This document shows, piece after piece, positions 23,647 through 35,085 of a DNA stretch of 64,000 nt. Numbering within the stretch: the first letter of the stretch is position 1; every line of letters begins with the position of its first letter. A program made the translations under genes and the position numbers. Source of the stretch: Phallusia mammillata (taxonomy: Eukaryota; Chordata; Ascidiacea; Phlebobranchia; Ascidiidae); assembly GCA_003260075.1 (NCBI GenBank), contig QLIY01000501.1, forward strand, positions 23,580 to 87,579, in the 5' to 3' direction. The notes beneath the pieces are model-generated. The model was not told the origin of the DNA, did no database searches, and was given only the letters and a program-made list of their open reading frames with translations.

Positions 23647-24118
23647 CAGAGATGGGCAGATCGGGAAATTTGAGATCCGAAATCCGATCCTGAATTGTGA
23701 TTTTCCGCTCCGATCCGATCTTGATCCAAAATTTTAGGGCAACAATAAGATCCGATCCGAAAAATATCCGAAAATTTTCTAATTTTATTAGAACTGAATT
23801 TCCAAGTATTAGTTGGTTGTAGTTAAGTTATTCAATCAGTGTTTCCCCACTAAGTCTCGCATATATGCATTTTATTTTGTGCACTAGGCCTATGCAGTAT
23901 GCACTCAGTATGCAGGGGGAAAGAATGATATTTTATACAACAAAATTCACAAATATTATATTATTTTCCCTGAGTATGTTGTACAAAAAAACTGGATTGG
24001 ATAATCCGGATCCTGATTCGGCAGCTGTAAAGTAGTATCCGGATCCGATCCGGTATTCGTCAAAAAACGAAGATCCTGCCGGATCACGATCCGGTATCCG
24101 GATCCATGCCCAACTCTG
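23647..24118. mobile_element. hAT-like element rich in GGATCCGATC repeats
   Basis: The left end CAGAGATGGGCAGATC and the minus-strand right end CAGAGTTGGGCATGGATC form a diverged inverted repeat. The interior is packed with GATCCGATCC and GGATCCG variants. Flanking octamers CTGTACAG and CTGTAGGC match at only five positions, so the target duplication is weak. It is 472 bp with no transposase. Confidence 0.55.
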
Positions 24119-24255
24119 CTGTAGGCTACAGTGTACACTCGAAGCTCGATCCAGCGATGAGATAAGCGTGATGACGGCTTTGCTGATAGGCGACAAATAA
24201 ATAAAAAATATACATATATAGGCTATGTTTGTGCTAATTAACCTGATTTTTAGAT

Positions 24256-24627
24256 GGGCCACTCTAAAATACGCAATCTACGCAAACTACTAACAGAAAC
24301 TAACTAAGATGTTGACGGTTAGTGCTATTAGGGTCAGGGTGAGGGTTTGTGATACAAATAACTCTATAATTTAATTTCAGATGCCTTTCAGGTCTAATTT
24401 TCTCTACGTGTGTTAACATGCGGTACCATACAGTGTTTAGTACCACTCTCAACACATATGAGAATATTAAGCCCAAACTGGACATCTAAAACTAAATTAT
24501 AGTGTTAATTTTATTATAAACCCTCACCCAGACCCTAAAAGCCCTAACCGTCAACATTTTTAAAAGTTGCATACGTTTTATAAGTAGATTGCGTAGATTG
24601 CGTAGATTGCGTATTTTAGAGGAGCCC
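24256..24627. mobile_element. Long-hairpin MITE, copy in duplicate 1
   Basis: The left end GGGCCACTCTAAAATACGCA and the minus-strand right end GGGCTCCTCTAAAATACGCA are inverted repeats continuing through ATCTACGCA. Inside, TGTTGACGGTTAG..TTAGGGTCAGGGTGAGGGTTT also has an inverted partner, so most of the element can fold on itself. No ORF of note. Confidence 0.7.
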
Positions 24628-25109
24628 TGCTAGCATAGAGCACTGCAAGTGATAATATTGGTTATGCTTGAATGCTTCCAATAACTTGCGGCAATTTAAT
24701 TGGAAAAGGTTTGAAGAGTTGAGTTTTAGTTAGTTCACTTGGTGAAAGAAAACCTAGCGACACTGTAGCACCAGCAATGTGTATTCGCCTGGTTTTCGTG
24801 CTTACGTAAAGTGTAGGCTACGTTTCAAAATAAAATTATTTAAATCCAATGTTCCAAGTCCTTCATTTGACATTGTGCTGGGCCTTAGTGTGCTTCAAAA
24901 AGCACTAGAGATGCTTCCCCCATCCTGAACTGTCACTTTTCATCACTCCATTTGTTATCAGAACGTGGATGCCCACTAGATAGCCTACAACAAACCCCCC
25001 CCCCTCGATCCAGCGATGAGATAAGCGTGATGACGGCTTTGCTGATAGGCGATAAATAAATAAAAAATATACATATATATGTTTGTGCTAATTAACCTGA
25101 TTTTTAGAT

Positions 25110-25502
25110 GGGCCACTCTAAAATACGCAATCTACGCAAACTACTAACAGAAACTAACTAAGATGTTGACGGTTAGTGCTATTAGGGTCAGGGTGAGGGT
25201 TTGTGATACAAATAACTCTATAATTTAATTTCAGATGCCTTTCAGGTCTAATTTTCTCTACGTGTGTTAACATGCGGTACCATACAGTGTTTAGTACCAC
25301 TCTCAACACATATGAGAATATTAAGCCCAAACTGGACATCTAAAACTAAATTATAGTGTTAATTTTATTATAAACCCTCACCCAGACCCTAAAAGCCCTA
25401 ACCGTCAACATTTTTTAAAGGTTGCATACGTTTTATAAGCAGATTGCGTACAGATTGCGTAGATTGCGTAGATTGCGTAGATTGCGTATTTTAGAGGAGC
25501 CC
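25110..25502. mobile_element. Long-hairpin MITE, copy in duplicate 2
   Basis: This is the same element as the one at 24256, inside the second copy of the duplication. The right arm has one or two additional GATTGCGTA units. Confidence 0.7.
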
Positions 25503-25870
25503 TGCTAGCATAGAGCACTGCAAGTGATAATATTGGTTCTGCTTGAATGCTTCCAATAACTTGCGGCAATTTAAATGGAAAAGGTTTGAAGAGTTGAGTT
25601 TTAGTTAGTTCACTTGGTGAAAGAAAACCTAGCGACACTGTAGCACCAGCAATGTGTATTCGCCTGGTTTTCGTGCTTACGTAAAGTGTAGGCTACGTTT
25701 CAAAATAAAATTATTTAAATCCAATGTTCCAAGTCCTTCATTTGACATTGTGCTGGGCCTTAGTGTGCTTCAAAAAGCACTAGAGATGCTTCCCCCATCC
25801 TGAACTGTCACTTTTCATCACTCCATTTGTTATCAGAACGTGGATGCCCACTAGATAGCCTACAACAAAC

Positions 25871-27019
25871 TTGGCCCATTTTGTATTTTACAGTTTACAA
25901 TCGAGGAGAATCTGGTACTGCTACTATTTCACTGCTTAAAATGCGTTTGCTTTTGTCCAAACATTTCACATTTAACTGCCAATTTCATGTAAAACCCATA
26001 TTACCTGCAGGCGCTTATTTCCACAGAAAATATAATATTTTTCAATAAAAAATAAATTTAATGTTTCATGACCATTGCCGATAAAATCGGACTATGTACC
26101 ACAAGCGCTACTAATCGAGGACTTGCTGACGGATCGGGTAGAAGGTCGGACTTAAATACGAAGCTGTGCGTACCGTCTTCGAATGTTTGTGAACAATGAC
26201 GTCATTTGACCACGTCATAGCGTCATTATTAAAGTTTGACAGTGCCTGATGTGAATTCCACATTAGGCATGTTCACATGTAGGCTAGCCTACAGATTTAC
26301 CTGACTTTATTTTGGATTTTATCATGTTTCTTTGAGAAAATAACTAAAAGAGGAGTTGAAGTTGCCATATTTCTGAGTAAATCTTACCGATTGAAATGGT
26401 GGTTAAATTTCGTGTACCTTTGCGTGAAATGTGGTGCGCATTTTTACCTTTATCACATTCCTCCTTACCGATTGCGCGATTTGCAAGATGGTGTGGAAGC
26501 GTGACGTCATAATTTGCGTTGTGGTGTGAAACTTAGTCTAGATATTGGGACGAAATTGTATATGTTCTGGAACTAATGATATTCGCTTCGTCTGCGTTAA
26601 ATTAAAATTGCAAGATTATTACACGAGGTTAATTTCAACGTCAAAAGCGGTAACTTCATAAACACGCGAAGTTGCATTGTTCAACTTTTTAAAAACAAGA
26701 ACTCACACCACACACATAGCAATGTAATTGTACTTCGTTTGCTATAAGTATTAGCGTAAATGCTGTAAATCTGTTGTCCTGCGAACCAAAAGCACATGCG
26801 AATATCAGAGAAAATAAACACAATCAAATTCGATAGCAAATTTAACGTTTGCCAAGTTATGACCCCATCAACGTGTAATGGTTGTAGTCAAATACGAACC
26901 AATGTATTGTAAAGATTGTTTTAACGTAAGTTTAGTTAAGATGTAGAATCTACAACTAGCTCCAGAGCTTAGTAGAGAGAACCCCCATATATATATATGT
27001 TTTGGTGTCAAATTTGGGC
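25871..27019. other. Intergenic sequence, nothing recognised
   Basis: No ORF with family resemblance and no clear repeat end was seen. It lies between the duplicated block and a hAT element, on the upstream side of both DCAF7 and the ZEB gene. Confidence 0.4.
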
Positions 27020-27027
27020 AAACACCC

Positions 27028-27357
27028 CAGAGTTGTAAGCGGGCCCGAACCCGAAAGCATGTATGCCCGAAACTCGGCCCGAAACCCGATCGTTATTATG
27101 AGAAGCCCCTTTAGGCCCAAACGTGCTGTGATTGGCAGATCTTTAATAAAGAAGACACAAAAAATGTATAATAATAGATAATGACTAAAATAGGCCTAAT
27201 ACTTTTTAGGGCTGTTGGGCATTAGGTTAAGTTTATCGGTGAGTAAATTTGCTTTAACCAAATTACGGAGTGAGAATGTAAAATCAGACCCGAATCAAGT
27301 CCGTTTGTTAAAAAAACTATAACTCGGCCCAAAAAGTGAGGCTCGACTGACCACTCT
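27028..27357. mobile_element. Short hAT element with 8-bp target duplication
   Basis: The left end CAGAGTTGTAAGCGGGCCCG and the minus-strand right end AGAGTGGTCAGTCGAGCC are diverged inverted repeats. AAACACCC is identical at 27020-27027 and 27358-27365. The interior has GCCCGAACCCGAA and CTCGGCCC blocks. It is 330 bp; the last terminal base appears lost or ambiguous. Confidence 0.72.
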
Positions 27358-27365
27358 AAACACCC

Positions 27366-30300
27366 TACAATATCTGTGCCATTTTGTAACAATAACAATT
27401 TTCTACAAAACGAAATTTCTGAACAGTTGTCTGGAAGTCTTAACAAAGCACGAATAAGAAGTTTTTTGAATTTATGTCATTGATGTCAACTACCATCTGC
27501 GTCGAGTCTTTGTTCAAGTCAATTCGGCAATTCTTATAAGTTTGTCTCAAATAATTTTTCACTTGGTCTTGGTATCTTTTTTCACTGGGTTTGGACTCAC
27601 GCCGCTTCATAAGACGAACCCCGATCAATTTTGGATGTCTTTATAGCTGGATCAGGCACCCAAATCTTGAAATCTTTAATTAAATTTGCCTAATGCTTGT
27701 TTATAGACTATATGCCTTATCTGGTGGATTTTGTTTCGCACTTTTGTTCATGACTTCCAATCTCTTTTTACGGAATTTAATGCTTCAACGTTAAAAACAA
27801 GTAATCACATTCAAGTTAAAATGGAATTTGAAAATATATAGGCGAAAAATCGTATCCATTCTCTCTAGCTATACTATAGTAACAAACCTAGCTCCAGGTT
27901 TGCATTCCCTGAAAACACAAATTAACAACAAATACAAAACAACCAGGCTAAAACGTAACCTATACATTTCTATCACATCACATTTAAAAATAACTAAAAT
28001 TTGAAAGTAAACATAGCTAGTTCATGAAACAAATTTTTGTCGACTTCAATTATGAAAGTTGTGACAGGAAAGTAAAAATCCATGAACACTGCTTTTAGTG
28101 GAGTAAAGTATATCTGTTTACTGAAGTGTATAAGATGCAGTTGACTTGTTGAATCATTAAAGTCATGCTGTACTGCTGGAATGCATTACTTCAAATGCAT
28201 GCTTTCCACCAAACTTTGTGATAAACATGCAAAAAAAAATGATCAGAAAAAATGATTTGGTACGTTTTCTTTACAGGAACAGCCAATCGCTGCCAAATGT
28301 AAAATATTTAACGGTGCAAAGATTTTGGCTTTGCTTTTGCCGCTAGACGGTATCTGGACCTTCCTTGCGTTTTGCTGGATGCACGGCGTGATATTTATAA
28401 CCGCAATAAAATTTTACCCTGGTCGATATGCAAGAGTCATGGAACCGAGAAATAAACCAAAAAAATAAAAGAACCGCAGTACAATTAGAAAAGGGTAAAT
28501 AGTTGGGCTTACCTAGCTGACGTTAGTCATGTTTTCCTCATAAAATCATAAAATGCAGGCTAAATAGATATATTTTAACAGATTGGTTATTGCCCTAACT
28601 CACGTGCAGGGCGCAAGTTTAATTAAAAGTTTTTTTTACTCCCGAAGTTCGGTTCTAAGCAGATTATTCGCACAGAGAAGCGAAGTACGTAGTTTTATAC
28701 AACATCTTTCGCAATTAGCGTTTTGATGTAGACTTCGTACGACGTCTGCCTCGGTTAATGAAAACCTAGATTACGTTCGCCTGAACGCACGAACCTGCCG
28801 ATGTTAATGTAGATTTTGGTTGCTGATTGTCCTGAGCGACCGACGCGTTCTTGTAAAGCGTTTCGTCGTATTCCCAAAGGAGCAGGACGTCGTTCTTGCG
28901 CTTTCTGTGCAATGTACCAGGCAGACACGGCATACCTGCAGCTACTGTTATTGTTCAGGTTGGCACTGATCCAATTACCATACGCCACTCTACTTAGAGT
29001 CAACCAAAGGCATCCAGCTTGTTAGCACCCACACGATTTAGGCTTAGACGAATAATACTAAAGTAACTTGCCAGTGAGGGAAAACATGATTTCGGTATTT
29101 TCAGTTAGAAAAGAGATCTTTGGCCAGGTAGGTTTTGGTTAATACAGTAATTAAGCCGTCGCGCGTTTCATTTTCGCTTCGGTCGATAAGCAATAACAGA
29201 CAAGGGCCAATGTTTGTCGTTAAAAGAGTCTCGTGCTTTAAGACACATTTGGCAGTGGAATTTCTTTAAAACAGCTAAATTGTATTTTTTCATACTGTAC
29301 AGTGTACACTCAGTCATCCGTGAGATTGTTACCAACGCGTCATCAATGCAATAAACAATGGGCAAAGAAGAAATATTGAGCCAGGCTGTTGAAATAACTG
29401 ATACGCAGGTATGACTGTTGTGTAGTTTCGTTTTTCAAGCTCAGGCCTTATTTGTGAGTTTTTTTCGGTCAGTAAGATTTTGTGAGGCAGGCCCTTGAAA
29501 CTCACTCCCATCTTAGATCGAGGAAAGCCCGATGGCTGTGTAAACATACTTTAAAACTTTTAAGCAGTGCGTTGATTCTGCAGACTGTCGATAGCAGTTC
29601 ATGTGGGAAAGAAACGCAGAGAAGGCGTATAATAAATGCCTGTATTGCGTCATTGCCAGCGGTTTGTTACAGTTTTCACGTTGGTGTGAACTTGCTGTAT
29701 CCACGTCTTACAACTCGAAAGTGTAAACAATTCAGAGACCAAACTTCGACTTTAAAATCTCAAAACAAAACACTTTAATTATCCGTGACATCGATATTAC
29801 GTGTTTTGTGGTGCATTAGTTGTGTTAAGCGATGGTTTTGTCTCAAACAACTTTAGTTGGCACAGCAAACAGGAAGTCAGTTTGTCGGGGCACGTGCCCA
29901 ACCAACCCTTTTTACGTGTGCAATTTCTTCCGAACGGTCACCTGCATCGGTGTGCGTCACCTATATTTGTATTAGGCTTGTAGTGCCCTTCGCCTTTCCT
30001 GCCGTCGGTGACATTGCTAGATTTTTCTTCCTGAAAGTAATAATTGTTTTCGTGTGGGTTGTGAAATAGGTAACATACTAATGGAATAGGAAACTGGCCT
30101 GTAAGGTTTTACATCCGAATACATTCTTTTGGAACCAAAAAGTTTTTTTTTATGAACGAACGTTTAACTTATGGTGCAACCCGTATTATTTGCCACATTT
30201 GCACTCCCACTGAGAGAGAACATCAAACGCGCCCATACGACTGGTGGTTTTAACTCAGATGGGCTTTTTCAACACGGAACCTTAAGCGAAATTTCATACC

Positions 30301-30550
30301 TTGCCGTAATGGAAAAGCTTGGTTTACCCGCAGTCAAGCTCCCAGCGGGAGTTGCCCCGCGATTCGTTACAGCTTTTCGGCGTGGAAAAAATCCCAAAGC
30401 TCGCACCTGACAATTGAAAAGCGTTTCAAGAAGAGAAAGTCGGTTTTTGCTCTCTCACAGTGCACTGAAATAATCGGATTCGCGCTACAGAGGTATCGTC
30501 GACGCCGGATAGTGCGCTTAGGCGCCTCAGTCAGTGTAATCATTTAAATA
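27366..30550. other. Intergenic sequence with unassigned ORFs
   Basis: A charged minus-strand ORF (27440-27628, containing KRYQDQVKNYLRQTYKNCR) has an adjacent reading frame with PDPAIKTSKID, which could be a decayed transposase remnant; I cannot name a family. Around 28,650-29,050 the sequence becomes richer in CG dinucleotides, with overlapping ORFs on both strands, none recognised. This may be the upstream control region of the ZEB gene. Confidence 0.3.
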
Positions 30551-30910
30551 ATGCTTTACAATACTAGAGGACGGCCACCAAAGTGGAAAGTTTTAAACCC
30601 TTGTTTTCAATCAAGAGGATGTGCAAGACGGGGAAGTCGTGGTTACTTATTTAGTTTTATTGTGGCTTCTGACACATTCGTTTATCATTGTTGTACTGGA
30701 TTCACAGTTCTACTGTCGGTCGTCACAATAGATCATCGAAAATGCGAGATGTGGTTTCGGTTGCGAGAGGAGAAAGACATTTTGTTGCTTGATGAACAGG
30801 CGGAGGCTGGCTACTTCCTCCCAGGCGCTTGTAGGTGGTCTTTTTATTTGAGCACACTTTACGTAATCAGTTGGCACATGGCATGTCAGTGTACGACTTC
30901 TAGCGTGAAA
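30551..30910 (+). other. Open frame ending at a strong splice donor, possible upstream exon
   Basis: A Met-initiated frame of 120 codons begins with an AT-hook-like TRGRPPKWK and reaches AAAA before gtaagt at 30,911. The protein resembles nothing I know and is rich in aromatic and cysteine residues. It would end in phase 1, whereas the first supported ZEB exon needs phase 2, so an intermediate exon would be required. It may be only a chance ORF. Confidence 0.15.
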
Positions 30911-33224
30911 AGTAAGTTCGGCACCTTCTTCTTAATTTGTTTGTTCGGTGCCTTGATTTGCATTTGATTATGGTCGTAAAAAATATCACGAAAGTGCGTA
31001 AAATGGTAGTTAAAAGTTGACTTCTCAATTTCAAACGTTATTCGTTTTACCCGATGCAATACTTACTAAGTACTGAATAGGCGTCACATAATTTAAATTG
31101 TGGGCTAACGGAAATCTCTGTTCAACCGTTATTCGTGAGATAGGCTTCTCATTAGGGTTAGAAATTGGAAAATTTCTTTGGTCCTGTACTCGAAGCCGCT
31201 GACACCAGGTACTTATGTATCGATCTGAATCGAAAAGTCGTGTCCTTTGCTGGGTTCTTAAGCGCTTTACCTATAGGCTGCCTGTTTCTACCGGGAACTG
31301 TTTGATTCGAGGGCACTAGCCTTCCCACTTCACGGGTTTTGTGTCAGGTATGTGCCTTGTTAATCAGACTCTCGAATCGGCACTTGCTCAAAAGGGCCCG
31401 CTGTTGTACCTGTAAAATCGAAGCTTCTGTAATGTATTGGTTATGCCCCTGCACAGATCAAGTTATGAAAGGCTAACCTGGCTAATAACTGACTAAAAAT
31501 TAGCCGCATTTGTTGGTATTTTGTTACCATTCTATGTCACATTACAAAACATGAAGCCTTATGCGTTGCAAATTTAAACACTTTCTTCGTGTCGGTTATA
31601 TCGCCGCCATAGTGTAATTATTGGATTTTTCTGCTGCTAATGAAAAGTTACTTGTTTCATGTTTGTACACTGAAAACAGTTGTTTATAATTTGGTATTTT
31701 ATCAGCAGCTTGTTTTTCCGCTAACTGGTTTTGAAAAGCAAAATGTGTTGACTGAGCATTACTTTTATTCGACTTTTTTATTACTTTTATTCTAATTTAG
31801 TTTGGTAACGATAACAATTGACTTCTTATAACCGGGGTGTTGCAATAATATTGGCTTGGTACCTTATTAAGTGGTGGTAATTTGTAGAATCCAGCTTACT
31901 TTTACTTTCCCTGCAATTTCACTCAGTAAGTGAAAAAGAGCGAAACGTGAGGGCCACCGTTTAAGTGCTTTCGCTCCACCTGTTAATGGATCGTCTTGCC
32001 AGCAGTGAATCGAATTGGCCGCGATTTGTAATAATGTTTAAGTTGATTTCGACGGTGCGCGATCGATGCCTGCGTGTTCATTGAATTTTATTGCAGCTTC
32101 CTTCCAATGGGGATTGCGAACTGCACTCGCTTGTCGTCACATTACACCGCTTGATCTAAACTTCTCTGACCGTCGTTTAAGTTCGAACTGCGTTTACCTA
32201 AGCTCATTGATCACTCCTACGTCAGAATGTTTTCGTTTGACGAAATTTGCGTTGACGGCCATGGGGATTAGGGCCATCTGCAGTTAGTGTGATTGCTCAG
32301 TGGAAAAACGATCTGCTTATATGAGACGTTAATTGGAAAATCATTTGATCCGTAGATCGCATTTTAACTGTGGATAAATCTAACTGAAGATTTTTATTGA
32401 ACATAATTGCGATTAAAAAGAAACGAGAGTGTGTTACTAATTGCTATTCCCACCAATTGACTTTTTTGGTAAGCGATCCTAACAAGTTGGAATTTGTTCA
32501 ATTATTAACACATCATTGAATACAGTAATCAACGTTTTGTACAAATTTAAACAAGATGTGTGTTGAACAATTGTCATAACATTTCTTTGGACAATTGTAG
32601 AACAGAATTAAAAATACTTTATATCGTGGTGACAGGTTGCTTATTCACTTGACAGGATGTGCTTATTATAAAACAGGAACTGATGATTTTGAAATTTCCG
32701 ATCTCCGCGCAACAATAACCAGCATGTTTTAATGCGATGTTCAGTTTTTTCTGATTTCCTCAGCGACAGTAGGTAAGAATAGTTTGGTCGAAATTTTTGT
32801 TTTGCAGCACTCTTCAGTTTTACAGTTTATTATGATTTCCGAATGGTAAATTCTCCGCGAAGTAAATTGAGTTTCAAAGACTTGAGGATGTGAATCACTG
32901 GCGTGTGGGCTACTACAATATAGGACTCCCCTTGTCACCTAGCCTTTTCTTATCAGCGTTAGGACCTGGGCGGGATCTGGAATTCGTCAAAACTGCCAAT
33001 CGCACACGAACCGTGTTTTACGTCACCGAAAAAACGAAGGTAAGACAGAATCGCATGGTGACAGCTATGAGATAAACGGGCGTCCATTAACTGCAGGAGA
33101 GGTGTACGCTTCGGCAAGCAAGAGTATTAGGAGATGTCGCTCTTTTTAAGATAAAGCTCGAAAGAAAATTAAAATAGCAACAGTAATTAATTTTGATGGT
33201 GGCTGATAATAGAATTTGAGCTAC

Positions 33225-33534
33225 ATTGACAGAAAAGTTTTGAAATGAAATGTTAGGATAATGTCAACAGATAAAACTAAACGTCTTTAGGTGAACGCAA
33301 GTGTAACAATACGCTTAAAACTGTTTTCTTTAGTCTCGTGACATAACATGTAGAAATAAATAATACAAAACATAGAAAGCCCCCCCCCCCATTGACAGAA
33401 AAGTTTTGAAATGAAATGTTAGGATAATGTCAACAGACATCTTTAGGTGAACGCAAGTGCAACAATAAGCTTAAAACTGCTTTCTTTAGTCTCTTGACAT
33501 AACATGTAGAAATAAATAATACAAAACATAGAAA
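33225..33534. repeat. ~150-bp direct duplication linked by C11
   Basis: ATTGACAGAAAAGTTTTGAA through ACATAGAAA occurs at 33225-33379 and 33391-33534. Substitutions and a 10-bp indel separate the copies, the amount expected between two alleles of a highly variable animal. Confidence 0.88.
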
Positions 33535-33717
33535 ATCTTTTTATTTCGGGGAGGTTTGTTTATGACATTGTGGTAAAATCCATCATTTTTTTTTATTATA
33601 TTATCATTCAGGCAACAGGCCGCGACTCGTGTGGAACATGATAGCACTGTTAAGCCGGTCGCAAAGGAAACCAGTTTACCTCTACCTAACAAATACTCAT
33701 AACCTATGCCAGTTACT

Positions 33718-33718
<1 letters not shown>

Positions 33719-33783
<65 letters not shown>
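33719..33783. repeat. Run of 65 consecutive C
   Basis: An uninterrupted homopolymer of 65 cytosines. No duplicated flank was seen. Frames through it read poly-proline or, on the other strand, poly-glycine, and are not genes. Confidence 0.95.
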
Positions 33784-34577
33784 AGTTTTTGGAAAATAAC
33801 TTTTTTGTCAAACAAATATTTAATAATATTTAGTATTTATTTGGAAAAGATTTTTCAATCTTTTTTGGGCAACAGGGAGTTTGATCCTCGTCTCGTAAAA
33901 CTTCACTGAAGCGGTGTCTTAAGCCTTGACTCAAAATAAATAAAAAAGTCTCCTAAAATCAGTCAGTAGAAATCAATATCCACCATTTCCCGTGTCATAA
34001 TTGATATTGGATGTTTTGTGTCCTCTTCCTCTGTCTTTGACACCCTTGCATCGCTCTTCCGTCGCTTTTAACCCTTCAGGGAGTACAAGGTCTAGGTTAG
34101 ACAGACTCTTACAGCTGGTGGATTTATTGGACACGACAGACCAAGCTACGATCAATCCTTCTCTCTGTTCGTAGACTTTCTCCTCCTTTGTCTCTCTCTT
34201 GCACCTTTTGCAGGTGCGCCTCTTACCAAAGAGTAGCCGGGAGTCAGAGGTCCAAATTTTTCGCGCAAATAGTCGAGGTGCTGAAAAGCAAACGCTTCGC
34301 GAGTGGGCCAAATGAACACGGCTTTTCAATCAATAGCGATAAATATTGATGTTTTCGCCGCATCAGCCTCCACGTCTTCATGTCTGGAAACGAAGTTATC
34401 TTGTTGAAGGCGCTGGCGCAACTTGCAGGCTTCGATCCAAAAGCTTTGATCGAAAACACCTTTGCGTGTCGCTGTCGCCGCTCCGTGTACCTGTCGATAC
34501 GCGTTAAGAGACTCCTGTGACATTTATCATCGATTTATTCAACCAGGAGCTATCCTGACTCCCATCACAAGCTCCGA

Positions 34578-34848
34578 TTTGCGCTCACTGCAGCTGATTA
34601 AAATGTCACGCCTTAAAACTATGTAGGCTACTCTGAAACTTCAGTATTAAAGATTTTTAACGAGAAACGCGTAGACATATGGCCAAATAAACTTTGGTTG
34701 GTTAACCATTTCCCCCCCCCCTTTGCGCTCACTGCAGCTGATTAAAATGTCACGCCTTAAAACTATGTACTCTGAAACTTCAGTATTAAAGATTTTTAAG
34801 GAGAAACGCGTAGACATATGGCCAAATAAACTTTGGTTAGTTAACCCT
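34578..34848. repeat. ~130-bp direct duplication linked by C10
   Basis: TTTGCGCTCACTGCAGCTGA through TTGGTTRGTTAACC occurs at 34578-34711 and 34722-34848, with a 5-bp deletion (GGCTA) and a few substitutions between the copies. Confidence 0.88.
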
Positions 34849-34865
34849 TCCGTTGCTTACACAAG

Positions 34866-35085
34866 TGTAAAAAGTTTTCACACAATGTTGGGAAGCATTG
34901 TCTCATTTCACATTTAACAATTATGTCGATTTCCGTGTTCGGTTTTATTTTTGTTTCAGATATTATAATATAGTGGCCCCCCCCCCGTAAAAAGTTTTCA
35001 CACAATGTTGGGAAGCATTGTCTCATTTCACATTCAACAATTATGTCGTTCGGTATTATTTTTGTTTCAGATATTATAATATAGT
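34866..35085. repeat. ~105-bp direct duplication linked by C10
   Basis: GTAAAAAGTTTTCACACAAT through ATTATAATATAGTG occurs at 34866-34976 and 34987-35085, with a 9-bp deletion near 35,049 and substitutions between the copies. Confidence 0.88.

Larger units (their letters stand above)
24145..25870. repeat. Direct duplication of about 855 bp linked by C10
   Basis: Copy 1 (24145-24994) and copy 2 (25004-25870) both run from CTCGATCCAGCGATGAGATA to AGATAGCCTACAACAAAC, separated by C at 24995-25004. Differences include a 5-bp deletion near 25,078, extra GATTGCGTA units near 25,450 and scattered substitutions. This is the largest of the C-run-linked duplications. Confidence 0.9.

Noticed and set aside
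24300-25440. Interstitial telomere array
   Set aside because: TTAGGGTCAGGGTGAGGG is a single degenerate stretch per MITE copy, with an inverted partner, not a (TTAGGG)n array.
28755-29025. Overlapping ORFs on both strands in a CG-richer stretch
   Set aside because: No homology recognised and both strands are equally open, which is expected from base composition.
33486-33909. Poly-glycine and poly-proline ORFs on both strands
   Set aside because: They exist only because of the 65-C homopolymer; the sequence outside it has no protein-like features.
33973-34523. Overlapping charged minus-strand ORFs (for example one with DVEADAAKTSIF)
   Set aside because: Stops separate them, no family is recognisable, and no donor/acceptor pair joins them convincingly.
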